Assembly: GCA_963831235.1 (NCBI GenBank) | Contig: CAWHPS010000067.1 | Span: forward strand, 1 to 10,496 | Direction: 5' to 3' | DNA: 10,496 nt | DNA from: CAWHPS01 sp963831235 | Lineage (GTDB): Bacteria > Fibrobacterota > OXYB2-FULL-49-7 > JAEUSG01 | Shown: positions 1-5,033 of the stretch, piece by piece | Layout of the letters: every line of letters starts with the position of its first letter | How positions within the stretch are numbered: position 1 is the first letter of the stretch | The notes under the pieces: generated by a model | Told to the model about the DNA's origin: nothing | Databases searched by the model: none | Seen by the model: only the letters and a program-made list of their open reading frames with translations | Translations under genes and position numbers: made by a program

Positions 1-2
1 CA

Positions 3-254
3 AACCTCTATATGGGCAATTTATTAATGGCACCTAATCCATTTAATCCGACTAACGAAATTCATTTTACTAACAAAGCTAAAAAGGCGGATGTTGCTAT
101 TTTCGATATCCATGGTAAAAGGGTTCAGCAGTGGAATAATGTTACAGGTACCCGCATCGCCTGGGATGCCATTGGAATGGCAAGTGGGGTTTATGTGGTG
201 AAGATTGCGAATGGTGGCAAGGTGTTGACAAAGGCGCTTGTGTTGCAGAGATAA
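3..254 (+). CDS. C-terminal end of a secreted protein with Por/T9SS-type sorting module (5' truncated by window edge)
   Basis: The frame is open to the left edge (N-L-Y before the first internal Met at 12), so only the end of the gene is seen. What is visible is almost entirely a C-terminal sorting module: APNPFNPTN at 30-56, the strand AIFDIHGKRV, the turn NNVTGT, WDAIGMASGVYVVKI, and the tail GGKVLTKALVLQR before TAA. The same module, at DNA and protein level, ends the genes at 1473-2918 (after correcting a frameshift) and 3805-4590. In the FCB group such modules direct Sec-exported proteins through the outer membrane by the type IX system and are usually cleaved or anchored at the surface; that role is inferred here. 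The function of the missing N-terminal part cannot be judged. A hairpin terminator follows 23 bases after the stop. Confidence 0.8.
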   Translation, partial: NLYMGNLLMAPNPFNPTNEIHFTNKAKKADVAIFDIHGKRVQQWNNVTGTRIAWDAIGMASGVYVVKIANGGKVLTKALVLQR

Positions 255-276
255 GAAAAAGTTACTCGAGTTCGCG

Positions 277-318
277 TTTGAGCCGGAAGTCCAGCGGGTT
301 TCCGGCTTAAATTATTTT
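277..318 (+). terminator. Conserved hairpin terminator, copy 1
   Basis: The stem TTGAGCCGGAA (278-288) pairs with TTCCGGCTTAA (300-310), with one G-T wobble and an 11-base loop. It is followed by an AT-rich tract ATTATTTT. The same hairpin lies at the same distance after two other sorting-module genes (2966-3007 and 4616-4656), with compensating or stem-preserving differences, which supports a real transcription terminator. Confidence 0.75.
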
Positions 319-554
319 CCAAGGATGTTTTGAAAAGTGCATCTCATGGTCATATATAATTTGTCCAGTGTTTCGGGCAATTGGTTTTTTATTAAAGAAT
401 GTTGCTTTAAACTACGGCACGGCTGCCATATTATGCTAAGAAATGTCAAGCCGAACAGCTTACATTTGTAAGGACGCACTGCGAATGTTGATTACTAGTA
501 GCTATTTATATATTTTAAATATGTTGAAAATTGGCGAATAGAAAGGAACATACG
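319..554. other. Gene-free spacer before hicB
   Basis: No convincing reading frame, RNA gene or long repeat is seen. A weak sigma-70-like pair (TTGATT at 488-493, TATATT at 509-514, spacing 15) lies in AT-rich DNA just upstream of hicB and might be its promoter. The spacing is short and this is only a suggestion. Confidence 0.4.
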
Positions 555-857
555 ATGAAACAGATGAATAAGAAAATCCGTTTTACAGCCACAGTAATTA
601 TTGAACCGGATGAAGGTGAATACCATGCCTTTTGCCCTGCTTTAAAAGGGTTGCATGTTGGTGGCCGGACAGTGAAAGAGGCCTTGTCTAATGCACAGGA
701 TGCTGTTGTCGCCTACATAACATCCCTTATTAAGCACGGGGAACCTATCCCGTGCACGGTTTTTTCAAAAGCCGAGGTTTTTGAAGATATAAAACACGGA
801 AATCGCTTTACTGTTAAAGAAGCTGATGTCAGAATACCAGCCTTAGCTTTTGCATGA
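555..857 (+). CDS. hicB: HicB-family antitoxin
   Basis: This 100-residue protein has the HicB partial RNase-H-like fold signature: an N-terminal strand (KIRFTATVIIE), the motif EPDEGEYHAFCPALKGLHVGGRTVKEAL, and a helix NAQDAVVAYI. HicB antitoxins bind and neutralise the HicA mRNA interferase and often repress their own operon. The start at 555 is chosen because AAAGGA (543-547) lies about 7 bases upstream; an in-frame TTG at 531 is less likely because it would cover that site. The tail after residue 65 (ending PALAFA) has no obvious HTH or ribbon-helix-helix DNA-binding domain, so autoregulation is uncertain. The stop overlaps the ATG of the hicA frame (ATGA at 854-857), the usual sign of translational coupling, in the less common order antitoxin first. 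Confidence 0.85.
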   Translation: MKQMNKKIRFTATVIIEPDEGEYHAFCPALKGLHVGGRTVKEALSNAQDAVVAYITSLIKHGEPIPCTVFSKAEVFEDIKHGNRFTVKEADVRIPALAFA

Positions 858-1105
858 CCTATAATCAGAACGTTTGGGCGTAGCTCAAAAATATCACAGC
901 CGACAAATTGATAAGGGCTCTTCATCGTGATGGATGGTTTTCCGATACTGGCTGCGGCTCAATCCGTATCTTCCTCAAAGATTGCAGAAGAGTCTCTATC
1001 CACTATCATCCTGAAAAAACTTATGGCAAAGGTTTGCTAAAGGGTATACTTGATTCGATCGGATGGAGTGAAGCTGATATGCGTAGGTTGAAACTGGTAA
1101 AATAA
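854..1105 (+). pseudogene. hicA: HicA-family mRNA interferase toxin, interrupted by TAG and lacking the catalytic His
   Basis: The frame begins at an ATG overlapping the hicB stop, runs nine codons (MTYNQNVWA), meets TAG at 881-883, and then continues without interruption as LKNITADKLIRALHRDGWF to TAA at 1105. The part after TAG matches HicA: a small dsRBD-like protein that cleaves mRNA on ribosomes, with the landmarks IT-x-D-KLIRAL, DGW, a HPEK turn and KGLLKGILDSIGW. HicA toxins normally carry a catalytic His in a G-S-H-H/R motif; here the motif reads G-S-I-R, so the His is replaced by Ile. A TTG at 908 would give a 65-residue fragment lacking the first helix. The simplest view is a decayed toxin; TAG readthrough is an alternative. 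Identification as HicA is firm to moderate, its activity doubtful. Confidence 0.6.
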
Positions 1106-1262
1106 ATCAGTTTTATCCCATGAAATGCCAACTGTCGGATTTTCCGCCGGTGAATTTTTATCTTTTATCTATCCTGTCAACAAACTAACCAGATTTTGAC
1201 AAAAATGTCAGACCTAAACACCACCTTTTATACCATACTGAACTGTTATTGTACGATATTGA
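1106..1262. other. Spacer between hicA and the conserved leader; holds one distal enhancer-like palindrome
   Basis: No gene is seen. The only clear signal is the perfect dyad at 1197-1210, listed separately. A lone half-site TGTCA lies near 1175. Confidence 0.4.
1197..1210. promoter_or_regulatory. Distal enhancer-like dyad TGACA-AAAA-TGTCA
   Basis: This is a perfect 5+4+5 palindrome. The same motif, in near-perfect form (TGACA-TTTT-TGTCG), occurs 97 bp downstream at 1294-1307 and before the two other sigma-54 promoters. It lies about 180 bp upstream of the predicted transcription start, a normal range for a bacterial enhancer-binding protein. Only this copy has two such sites. Confidence 0.5.
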
Positions 1263-1274
1263 TGGATTGATCCA
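1263..1274. promoter_or_regulatory. Conserved palindrome TGGATTGATCCA, copy 1
   Basis: The sequence matches the perfect 12-bp palindrome TGGATTAATCCA at 3647-3658 with one change, and recurs at 5515-5526. It sits at a fixed distance (about 30 bp) upstream of the enhancer-like dyad in all three leaders. It may be an operator for a second regulator; no family can be assigned. Confidence 0.4.
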
Positions 1275-1293
1275 CTCCTTTCAGAACAAACCC

Positions 1294-1307
1294 TGACATT
1301 TTTGTCG
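1294..1307. promoter_or_regulatory. Enhancer-like dyad TGACA-TTTT-TGTCG, copy 1
   Basis: The dyad is centred about 85 bp upstream of the predicted sigma-54 transcription start. Position and sequence are identical in the three leaders (1294, 3677, 5546). This is the layout expected for the binding site of a sigma-54 activator; the activator itself is not in the window. Confidence 0.6.
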
Positions 1308-1358
1308 CAGTCCAAACTTCCACTCTGAAAACTTGATACAAAATCCGCCAAAAACAAC

Positions 1359-1376
1359 TTGGCATGGCAATTGCAT
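1359..1376 (+). promoter_or_regulatory. Sigma-54 (RpoN) promoter, copy 1
   Basis: The sequence TTGGCATGGCAATTGCAT fits the -24/-12 consensus TGGCACG-N4-TTGCA, with GG at 1361-1362 and GC at 1373-1374 separated by exactly 10 bases. Transcription should start near 1386, giving a leader of about 87 bases before the ATG at 1473. The element is nearly identical in three leaders. Confidence 0.85.
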
Positions 1377-1472
1377 TGTCATATTACAATGCTACTGGGA
1401 TTGTACTATTTATTTTTCAGTGCCTGCAATCCGCAGATAGTAAAACCAATTCAAACCAAAAGGAGCAAAGCG

Positions 1473-2918
1473 ATGAATACCAGGAAAAGATGTATTTGTA
1501 GGGGAATCTCGAAACCAAATCAGATAATCGTGTATAAGTATTTTTTCATAATCATTCTGATGCTCATTATAGGATCAATTAATGGCGAATGGGGCTGGTA
1601 CCCTTTTGGTTTACAGGGGATGAAGGTTAATTGCATCTTGGTTCAGGATTCCAATCTTGTTTACGCTGGTACTGAGCAGGGTATTTACCGATATACCGAT
1701 GATAAATGGACATGTGTTTCACAACATAATCGTGTCTCCAAAATCATATTAATGAGTGATGCTTATGCAGACAATGACACGCTACTTGCCGCTTTGGATG
1801 ATGGCATTTACATCGGGGTTGAGCCGATTGATACTTTTGTAAAAGTAATCAAAATTGCTTTTCCTACTGAGTTGGAATATGACGGTTATGCTTCTCTTTA
1901 TGTTGGTTCGGGAACAGGTGTCTATCGTGCTACCAGGCGCAATGGCTCATCGTTGGATTCAGCATTTTCGGAATGTATTTTTATAACCATTCAGGGGGTT
2001 GAAAAAGGACGCTCACCTTTTGGTTGCGAATTCCCTGTTTGTTCTGGGATAATGGTTTCTGGAAATAATAATTTGTTTGCTGGAGGTTACGATCGTAGTC
2101 CAATGCCTTGTGAGCCAATTGCAAAACTCCAGAAAACGGACAAAAAGGGGCAAAATTATGTAAATTTAGACATGTCATCCTCCGAATTCAATAGTTTTGC
2201 AATTACCTCTTGTGGTGGAGCATTACTGAAAGGTGATACTAACGGGTTAATTCAAGCAAGGCTAATAAATGTTACAGCTATAAAAAGTTATATCCCAAAA
2301 GAAAATTTAGCTCAAGAGCATTTTCTTATAGCTACAAAAGAAGGAATGCTTTATAGGTATAATGGTTTTCCTTACGAATACGAAAACTATGACGGCATTA
2401 AAATTTATGATAGTATCTCGGCTCCTGGCAATCAGGCAATACACAGCTTGTGGGTTAAGTCTAGTTGGGCTGGACTCTATGCAAATACTGTTATATATGC
2501 TGTAACTGACAGTGGTATATTCTGGATAAACGACATTATTCTTCATGATTACCAAAGTGACTGGTCATGGATAAATATTGGTTCACTCAATCATCCTACA
2601 TGTCTTGGCGATAATTTTGCTGGAACGGAAGATGGCGTTTATCGTCTTTGTTTGATGCCATTAGAAGTCGTTGAAAAAATAGAGAAATCGGATATGGAAT
2701 TAAAGATGTCGGTTTTACCCAATCCCTTTAACCCATCCACACTAATTTCTTTTACAAACCTTAGCAAACAAGCACGAATCACTATCTTTGATGCGAATGG
2801 CAAAATCGTTGAAGATCGCAAGAATGTGACGGAGAGCGGTTTTATCTGGGATGCCAAGGGAATGGCAAGCGGGGTCTATGTGGCTGAAAGTAACGAATGG
2901 CAACAAGGTGCTGACTAA
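1473..2918 (+). CDS. Secreted beta-propeller-like protein with frameshifted T9SS-type sorting module
   Basis: The start at 1473 is supported by AAAGGAG (1459-1465), 7 bases upstream; longer frames would run back into the sigma-54 promoter. The 481-residue product has an N-terminal signal-like segment (basic residues, then a hydrophobic run at about 19-36). From 60 to 393 it shows about six or seven degenerate repeats of the type YAGTEQGIYR: examples near 64, 106, 142, 286, 342 and 382. This pattern is typical of propeller blades (sortilin/BNR or two-component-regulator-propeller style), so a surface beta-propeller is inferred; ligand unknown. The C-terminal module starts at PNPFNPST (416). 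One extra G at 2882/2883 shifts the frame after ASGVYV and gives a 11-residue aberrant tail ending at 2918; removing it restores LKVTNGNKVLTKALVLQR and TAA at 2938-2940. The export tail is therefore broken here, unless this is a sequencing error or slippage. Confidence 0.8.
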   Translation: MNTRKRCICRGISKPNQIIVYKYFFIIILMLIIGSINGEWGWYPFGLQGMKVNCILVQDSNLVYAGTEQGIYRYTDDKWTCVSQHNRVSKIILMSDAYADNDTLLAALDDGIYIGVEPIDTFVKVIKIAFPTELEYDGYASLYVGSGTGVYRATRRNGSSLDSAFSECIFITIQGVEKGRSPFGCEFPVCSGIMVSGNNNLFAGGYDRSPMPCEPIAKLQKTDKKGQNYVNLDMSSSEFNSFAITSCGGALLKGDTNGLIQARLINVTAIKSYIPKENLAQEHFLIATKEGMLYRYNGFPYEYENYDGIKIYDSISAPGNQAIHSLWVKSSWAGLYANTVIYAVTDSGIFWINDIILHDYQSDWSWINIGSLNHPTCLGDNFAGTEDGVYRLCLMPLEVVEKIEKSDMELKMSVLPNPFNPSTLISFTNLSKQARITIFDANGKIVEDRKNVTESGFIWDAKGMASGVYVAESNEWQQGAD

Positions 2919-3007
2919 GGCGCTTGTGTTGCAGAGATAAGGGAAAAAGATTGTTCTAGTTCGCGTTTGAGCCGGAAGACCAGCAGGTTTCCGGCTCAAA
3001 TATTTTT
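2718..3007 (+). repeat. Conserved 3' module, copy 2 (sorting-domain coding end plus terminator)
   Basis: From the PNPFNPS codons through the stop, the spacer with TTCGCGTTTGAG, and the hairpin, this DNA is homologous to 33-318 and 4369-4656. The similarity crosses the stop codon into non-coding DNA without a break, so the block behaves as one unit of duplication rather than just a conserved protein domain. Confidence 0.8.
2966..3007 (+). terminator. Conserved hairpin terminator, copy 2
   Basis: A perfect 12-bp stem, TTTGAGCCGGAA (2966-2977) with TTCCGGCTCAAA (2989-3000), encloses an 11-base loop and is followed by TATTTTT. This is the best of the three copies and fits an intrinsic terminator for the propeller gene. 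Confidence 0.8.
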
Positions 3008-3058
3008 CATGGATGTTTCGATTTATAAGTCATTTAAGGCTGCTTGGGCACAAAGGTA

Positions 3059-3090
3059 TTTAGTAAAGCTATCTTCAGTATGTATATTAT
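3059..3090 (+). promoter_or_regulatory. Possible promoter of the decayed nucleotidyltransferase (conserved -10-like box)
   Basis: TATTAT (3085-3090) within AGTATGTATATTAT is conserved with 4734-4739 in the next unit. No good -35 is seen. Transcription would begin about at the ATG (3097), that is, leaderless. Confidence 0.25.
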
Positions 3091-3096
3091 GCCTAT

Positions 3097-3186
3097 ATGG
3101 AAATTGTTTATTCAGTTTCTGAACCTATCAAATGCCCTGTTGCAGAACTATTACTTACAAGGGCAAGCAAGGTTTGCACTAAGTGA
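3097..3186 (+). pseudogene. Remnant of an MNT nucleotidyltransferase N-terminus
   Basis: The 29-residue frame MEIVYSVSEPIKCPVAELL... aligns with the start of the intact gene at 4746 (MKFASSISEPIRCAAAELL), and the upstream DNA from the terminator on (3001-3096 versus 4651-4745) is also homologous. The reading then ends in TGA at 3184-3186 before the GS-x10-DxD catalytic region. This shows that the two units share a common ancestor in which a nucleotidyltransferase followed the terminator. It is non-functional as it stands. Confidence 0.55.
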
Positions 3187-3245
3187 TAAACATCCAGAAG
3201 CAGATAGAATATTGGCGAAAAGGTGCGGTTAAAACTGGATTATGA
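3183..3245 (+). pseudogene. Remnant of a HEPN-domain gene (N-terminal 20 residues)
   Basis: From GTG at 3183 the frame reads MINIQKQIEYWRKGAVKTGL and stops at TGA 3243-3245. The pattern QIEYWRKGA is the usual beginning of small HEPN proteins encoded beside MNT nucleotidyltransferases. The rest of the HEPN gene (helices and RX4-6H motif) is missing, and the intact nucleotidyltransferase starts 12 bases further on, in the same frame. An internal deletion that removed most of the HEPN gene is inferred. The short match makes this a moderate call. Confidence 0.45.
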
Positions 3246-3257
3246 AAGGATTTACAA

Positions 3258-3581
3258 ATGGCTTCTGTCTCTGTTATAGAGGCGGTAAGGTTTTACCTGC
3301 GTACTGTTTGTGAAAACGGTATTCCTGTCAAGTTCGGCGTACTCTTTGGTTCGCAGGCAAGAGGAACGGCAAATGAATATAGCGATATAGACTTGGTAGT
3401 TGTATCTCCGCATTTTGACGGAAGGAAAGATTTTAACGAAATAAACAAACTGTGGGGCTTGACCGTCAAAACAGATTCCCGTGTAGAACCTGTACCTGTT
3501 GGTGAGCGTGAATGGAAAGAAGACGATACTCGTGCTATTATTGAAATTGCTCGAAGAGAAGGAATGATTATTGCGATATAA
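3258..3581 (+). CDS. MNT-type nucleotidyltransferase (Pol-beta superfamily), likely antitoxin of a HEPN/MNT pair
   Basis: This 107-residue protein has the minimal nucleotidyltransferase fold. It shows GVLFGSQARG (residues 27-36) and SDIDL (42-46), giving the GS-x10-DxD metal/nucleotide site with D43 and D45; E77 in RVEPVPV is a candidate third carboxylate. Such proteins act as antitoxins that AMPylate or otherwise block a HEPN ribonuclease. The start at 3258 is supported by AAAGGA (3245-3250). The expected HEPN partner is not intact: only its N-terminus survives just upstream (3183-3245), so this looks like an orphan antitoxin. It differs clearly in sequence from the nucleotidyltransferase at 4746, so the two are not recent duplicates. 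Confidence 0.8.
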   Translation: MASVSVIEAVRFYLRTVCENGIPVKFGVLFGSQARGTANEYSDIDLVVVSPHFDGRKDFNEINKLWGLTVKTDSRVEPVPVGEREWKEDDTRAIIEIARREGMIIAI

Positions 3582-3646
3582 TATTTCGCAAAGTCGGCCC
3601 TATTTTATGATGTTTAGTTTCCAATCATATTTAATTTGAGTCCTGA

Positions 3647-3658
3647 TGGATTAATCCA
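3647..3658. promoter_or_regulatory. Conserved palindrome TGGATTAATCCA, copy 2
   Basis: A perfect 12-bp palindrome at the same place in the leader as 1263-1274 and 5515-5526. It may be an operator; the cognate regulator is unknown. Confidence 0.45.
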
Positions 3659-3676
3659 CCCTTTCAGAATAAACCC

Positions 3677-3690
3677 TGACATTTTTGTCG
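3677..3690. promoter_or_regulatory. Enhancer-like dyad TGACA-TTTT-TGTCG, copy 2
   Basis: Identical in sequence to the sites at 1294 and 5546 and centred about 85 bp upstream of the predicted sigma-54 start, consistent with activator binding. Confidence 0.6.
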
Positions 3691-3741
3691 CAGTTCAAAC
3701 TTTCACAATGAAAACGTAAGGCAAAAGCCGCTAAAAAAGAT

Positions 3742-3759
3742 TTGGCATGGCTATTGCAT
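3742..3759 (+). promoter_or_regulatory. Sigma-54 (RpoN) promoter, copy 2
   Basis: TTGGCATGGCTATTGCAT has GG at 3744-3745 and GC at 3756-3757 with the obligatory 10-base separation. Transcription is expected to start near 3769, about 36 bases before the ATG. The leader is shorter than in copies 1 and 3 because about 58 bases after CATTGTCATA are missing. Confidence 0.85.
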
Positions 3760-3804
3760 TGTCATAAGATAGAAAAACCAATTCAAACCAAAAGGAGCAA
3801 AGCG

Positions 3805-4590
3805 ATGAATTTCAGGAAAAACAATGGCATTATCAAAAAACTGATTTGGATATTGTTAATTTGGGTTGCGTTTTCCAAAGCAGAAGCAATATCCTTTTCA
3901 ATTTCCAAAGACACACTGAACGGTAATATGCGCAATCGATTCAATGAAGCAGCCGGAGATTCTTTTTCCATCATTAATTATACGCAAGACACCTTGCGAT
4001 TTGATTCAGTAGTTTTTAAATATGAGACAACGATCTTTCCTTTTTTAAGCTGGTATTGGCTTTATTTTCTCACTTATGATGCATCAACAAACTTGGTTTT
4101 AGATACCGTACATATTTATGTCGATGGATTTGACTCTAGTCAACGCTGTATCTTTATTGATCCGGATAATATTGCCATACCCCCTAATGGGAAAATATCC
4201 TGTAAAAATATTGACTTTCTACCCTATGGATGTTGTGAGGATTATTTATTCAGTCTAACTGCATGTTTTATTCTTGGAAAAGAACGTGAATCACTTGTTT
4301 TTATGTCTAAAGGCTTTAACCTCGCAACAGAACGGACTAATAAAAACAATAGCTTTTTCACCGTCACCCCAAACCCTTTTAATCCATCCACTTTAATTTC
4401 TTTTTCGAACCCTAATAGGCACGCAAGAATTTCCATATTTAATTCGAATGGTAAAATTGTTGAAGAGCGCAATAATGTTACTGGAACTAGTTTTGTCTGG
4501 GATGCCAAGGGAATTGCAAGTGGGGTATATGTGCTGAAAATTACGAATGGCGGCAAGGTGTTGACAAAGGCACTTGTGTTGCAGCGGTAA
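3805..4590 (+). CDS. Small secreted protein of unknown function with intact T9SS-type sorting module
   Basis: The start at 3805 follows AAAGGAG (3791-3797). The 261-residue product begins with a clear signal peptide (basic NFRKNNGIIKK, hydrophobic LIWILLIWVAF, likely cleavage after KAEA at residue 28). Residues 29-180 are unrecognised; the region SFSIINYTQDTLRFDSVVF and the motif IPPNGK near 126-130 suggest a beta-sandwich (Ig-like) domain, and C115, C133, C143, C144 and C154 could form disulfides after export. The sorting module starts at PNPFNPST (189-196) and runs through IFNSNGKIV, ASGVYVLKI to the tail KVLTKALVLQR, complete in this copy. Surface display or release is inferred. It is driven by the sigma-54 promoter at 3742 and closed by the hairpin at 4616-4656. 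Confidence 0.85.
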   Translation: MNFRKNNGIIKKLIWILLIWVAFSKAEAISFSISKDTLNGNMRNRFNEAAGDSFSIINYTQDTLRFDSVVFKYETTIFPFLSWYWLYFLTYDASTNLVLDTVHIYVDGFDSSQRCIFIDPDNIAIPPNGKISCKNIDFLPYGCCEDYLFSLTACFILGKERESLVFMSKGFNLATERTNKNNSFFTVTPNPFNPSTLISFSNPNRHARISIFNSNGKIVEERNNVTGTSFVWDAKGIASGVYVLKITNGGKVLTKALVLQR

Positions 4591-4656
4591 GGAAAAAAAA
4601 TTGTTCGAGTTCGCGTTTGAGCCGGAAGTCCAGCAGGTTTCCGGCTCAAATATTTT
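4369..4656 (+). repeat. Conserved 3' module, copy 3 (sorting-domain coding end plus terminator)
   Basis: Homologous to 2718-3007 and 33-318 from the PNPFNPS codons, across the stop codon, to the end of the hairpin. Downstream the homology with unit 2 goes on into the nucleotidyltransferase start (4657-4800 versus 3008-3150). Confidence 0.8.
4616..4656 (+). terminator. Conserved hairpin terminator, copy 3
   Basis: A perfect 12-bp stem, TTTGAGCCGGAA (4616-4627) with TTCCGGCTCAAA (4639-4650), has an 11-base loop and is followed by TATTTT. It should separate the secreted-protein transcript from the TA genes. Confidence 0.8.
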
Positions 4657-4708
4657 ACAGGGATATTTTATTTATAGGTCATTTAAAACTGCTTTGGTAC
4701 AAAGGTAT

Positions 4709-4739
4709 TTCGTAAAGCAATCCTTAGTATGTATATTAT
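4709..4739 (+). promoter_or_regulatory. Possible promoter of mntA-like gene (conserved -10-like box)
   Basis: TATTAT (4734-4739) in AGTATGTATATTAT is conserved with 3085-3090, but the -35 region (TTCGTA) is poor. The predicted start would fall about at the ATG 4746, and no Shine-Dalgarno sequence precedes that ATG, so a leaderless transcript is possible. Confidence 0.3.
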
Positions 4740-4745
4740 CTCTGT

Positions 4746-5033
4746 ATGAAATTTGCTTCATCAATATCCGAGCCTATCAGGTGTGCTGCTGCAGAATTAC
4801 TGAACGTAGGGGCCAGGGAAGTTTATCTTTTCGGATCCGCCGCACGGGGTGAAATGCATCCAGGATCAGATATTGATATGGCCGTGAGCGGGCTTCCGCC
4901 AGAGCGATTTTTTAGGGCAATGGCTAATGCTCATGGAATGCTTGATTGTGAGCTTGATTTGGTGGATTTGGATGAAGACACCCCCTTTACGGAATATTTA
5001 AGGAAGAAAGGTCAACTAGTTCGTGTCGCCTGA
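4746..5033 (+). CDS. mntA: MntA-like nucleotidyltransferase antitoxin
   Basis: This 95-residue minimal nucleotidyltransferase has VYLFGSAARGE (residues 27-36) and SDIDMAV (41-47), so GS-x10-DxD with D42 and D44; D71 in the strand ELDLVDLDE is the likely third metal ligand. MntA antitoxins inactivate the HEPN RNase HepT by adding AMP to a tyrosine in its RX4HXY motif; the downstream gene encodes exactly that motif. The stop overlaps the GTG start of the hepT frame by 11 bases, the usual mntA-hepT arrangement. The ATG at 4746 fits the family's N-terminus and is conserved in the remnant at 3097, but has no visible ribosome site. The gene looks intact even though its partner is interrupted. Confidence 0.8.
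   Translation: MKFASSISEPIRCAAAELLNVGAREVYLFGSAARGEMHPGSDIDMAVSGLPPERFFRAMANAHGMLDCELDLVDLDEDTPFTEYLRKKGQLVRVA

Larger units (their letters stand above)
1263..1472 (+). repeat. Conserved leader module, copy 1 (palindrome, enhancer dyad, sigma-54 promoter, 5' UTR, RBS)
   Basis: This stretch is homologous to 3647-3804 and 5515-5724. The similarity covers both regulatory and transcribed sequence, including the UTR segment around TGCCTGCAATCCGCAGATAG that is shared with copy 3 but missing from copy 2. The A and B copies also share the RBS context AAAAGGAGCAAAGCGATG. Confidence 0.85.
3647..3804 (+). repeat. Conserved leader module, copy 2 (shortened 5' UTR)
   Basis: Homologous to 1263-1472 and 5515-5724, but the UTR joins CATTGTCATA directly to AGATAG, lacking the segment with ATTACAATGCTACT and TGCCTGCAATCCGC found in the other two copies. 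Confidence 0.8.

Noticed and set aside
1359..1472. Upstream extension of the propeller frame to a TTG at 1359
   Set aside because: It would start inside the sigma-54 promoter and upstream of the predicted transcription start; ATG 1473 has a good ribosome site and is followed by a signal sequence.
3044..3232. 62-codon plus-strand frame after the second terminator
   Set aside because: It cuts across both the nucleotidyltransferase and HEPN remnants in a different frame and has no ribosome site.
3742..3804. Upstream extension of the small secreted protein to a TTG at 3742
   Set aside because: Same reason: it overlaps the -24/-12 promoter, while ATG 3805 has AAAGGAG upstream and a signal peptide directly after it.
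4242..4649. Minus-strand open frame across the sorting module (and a similar one at 2742-2999)
   Set aside because: They mirror the repeated 3' module in antisense, recur only because the plus-strand repeat recurs, have no ribosome site and no recognisable domain.
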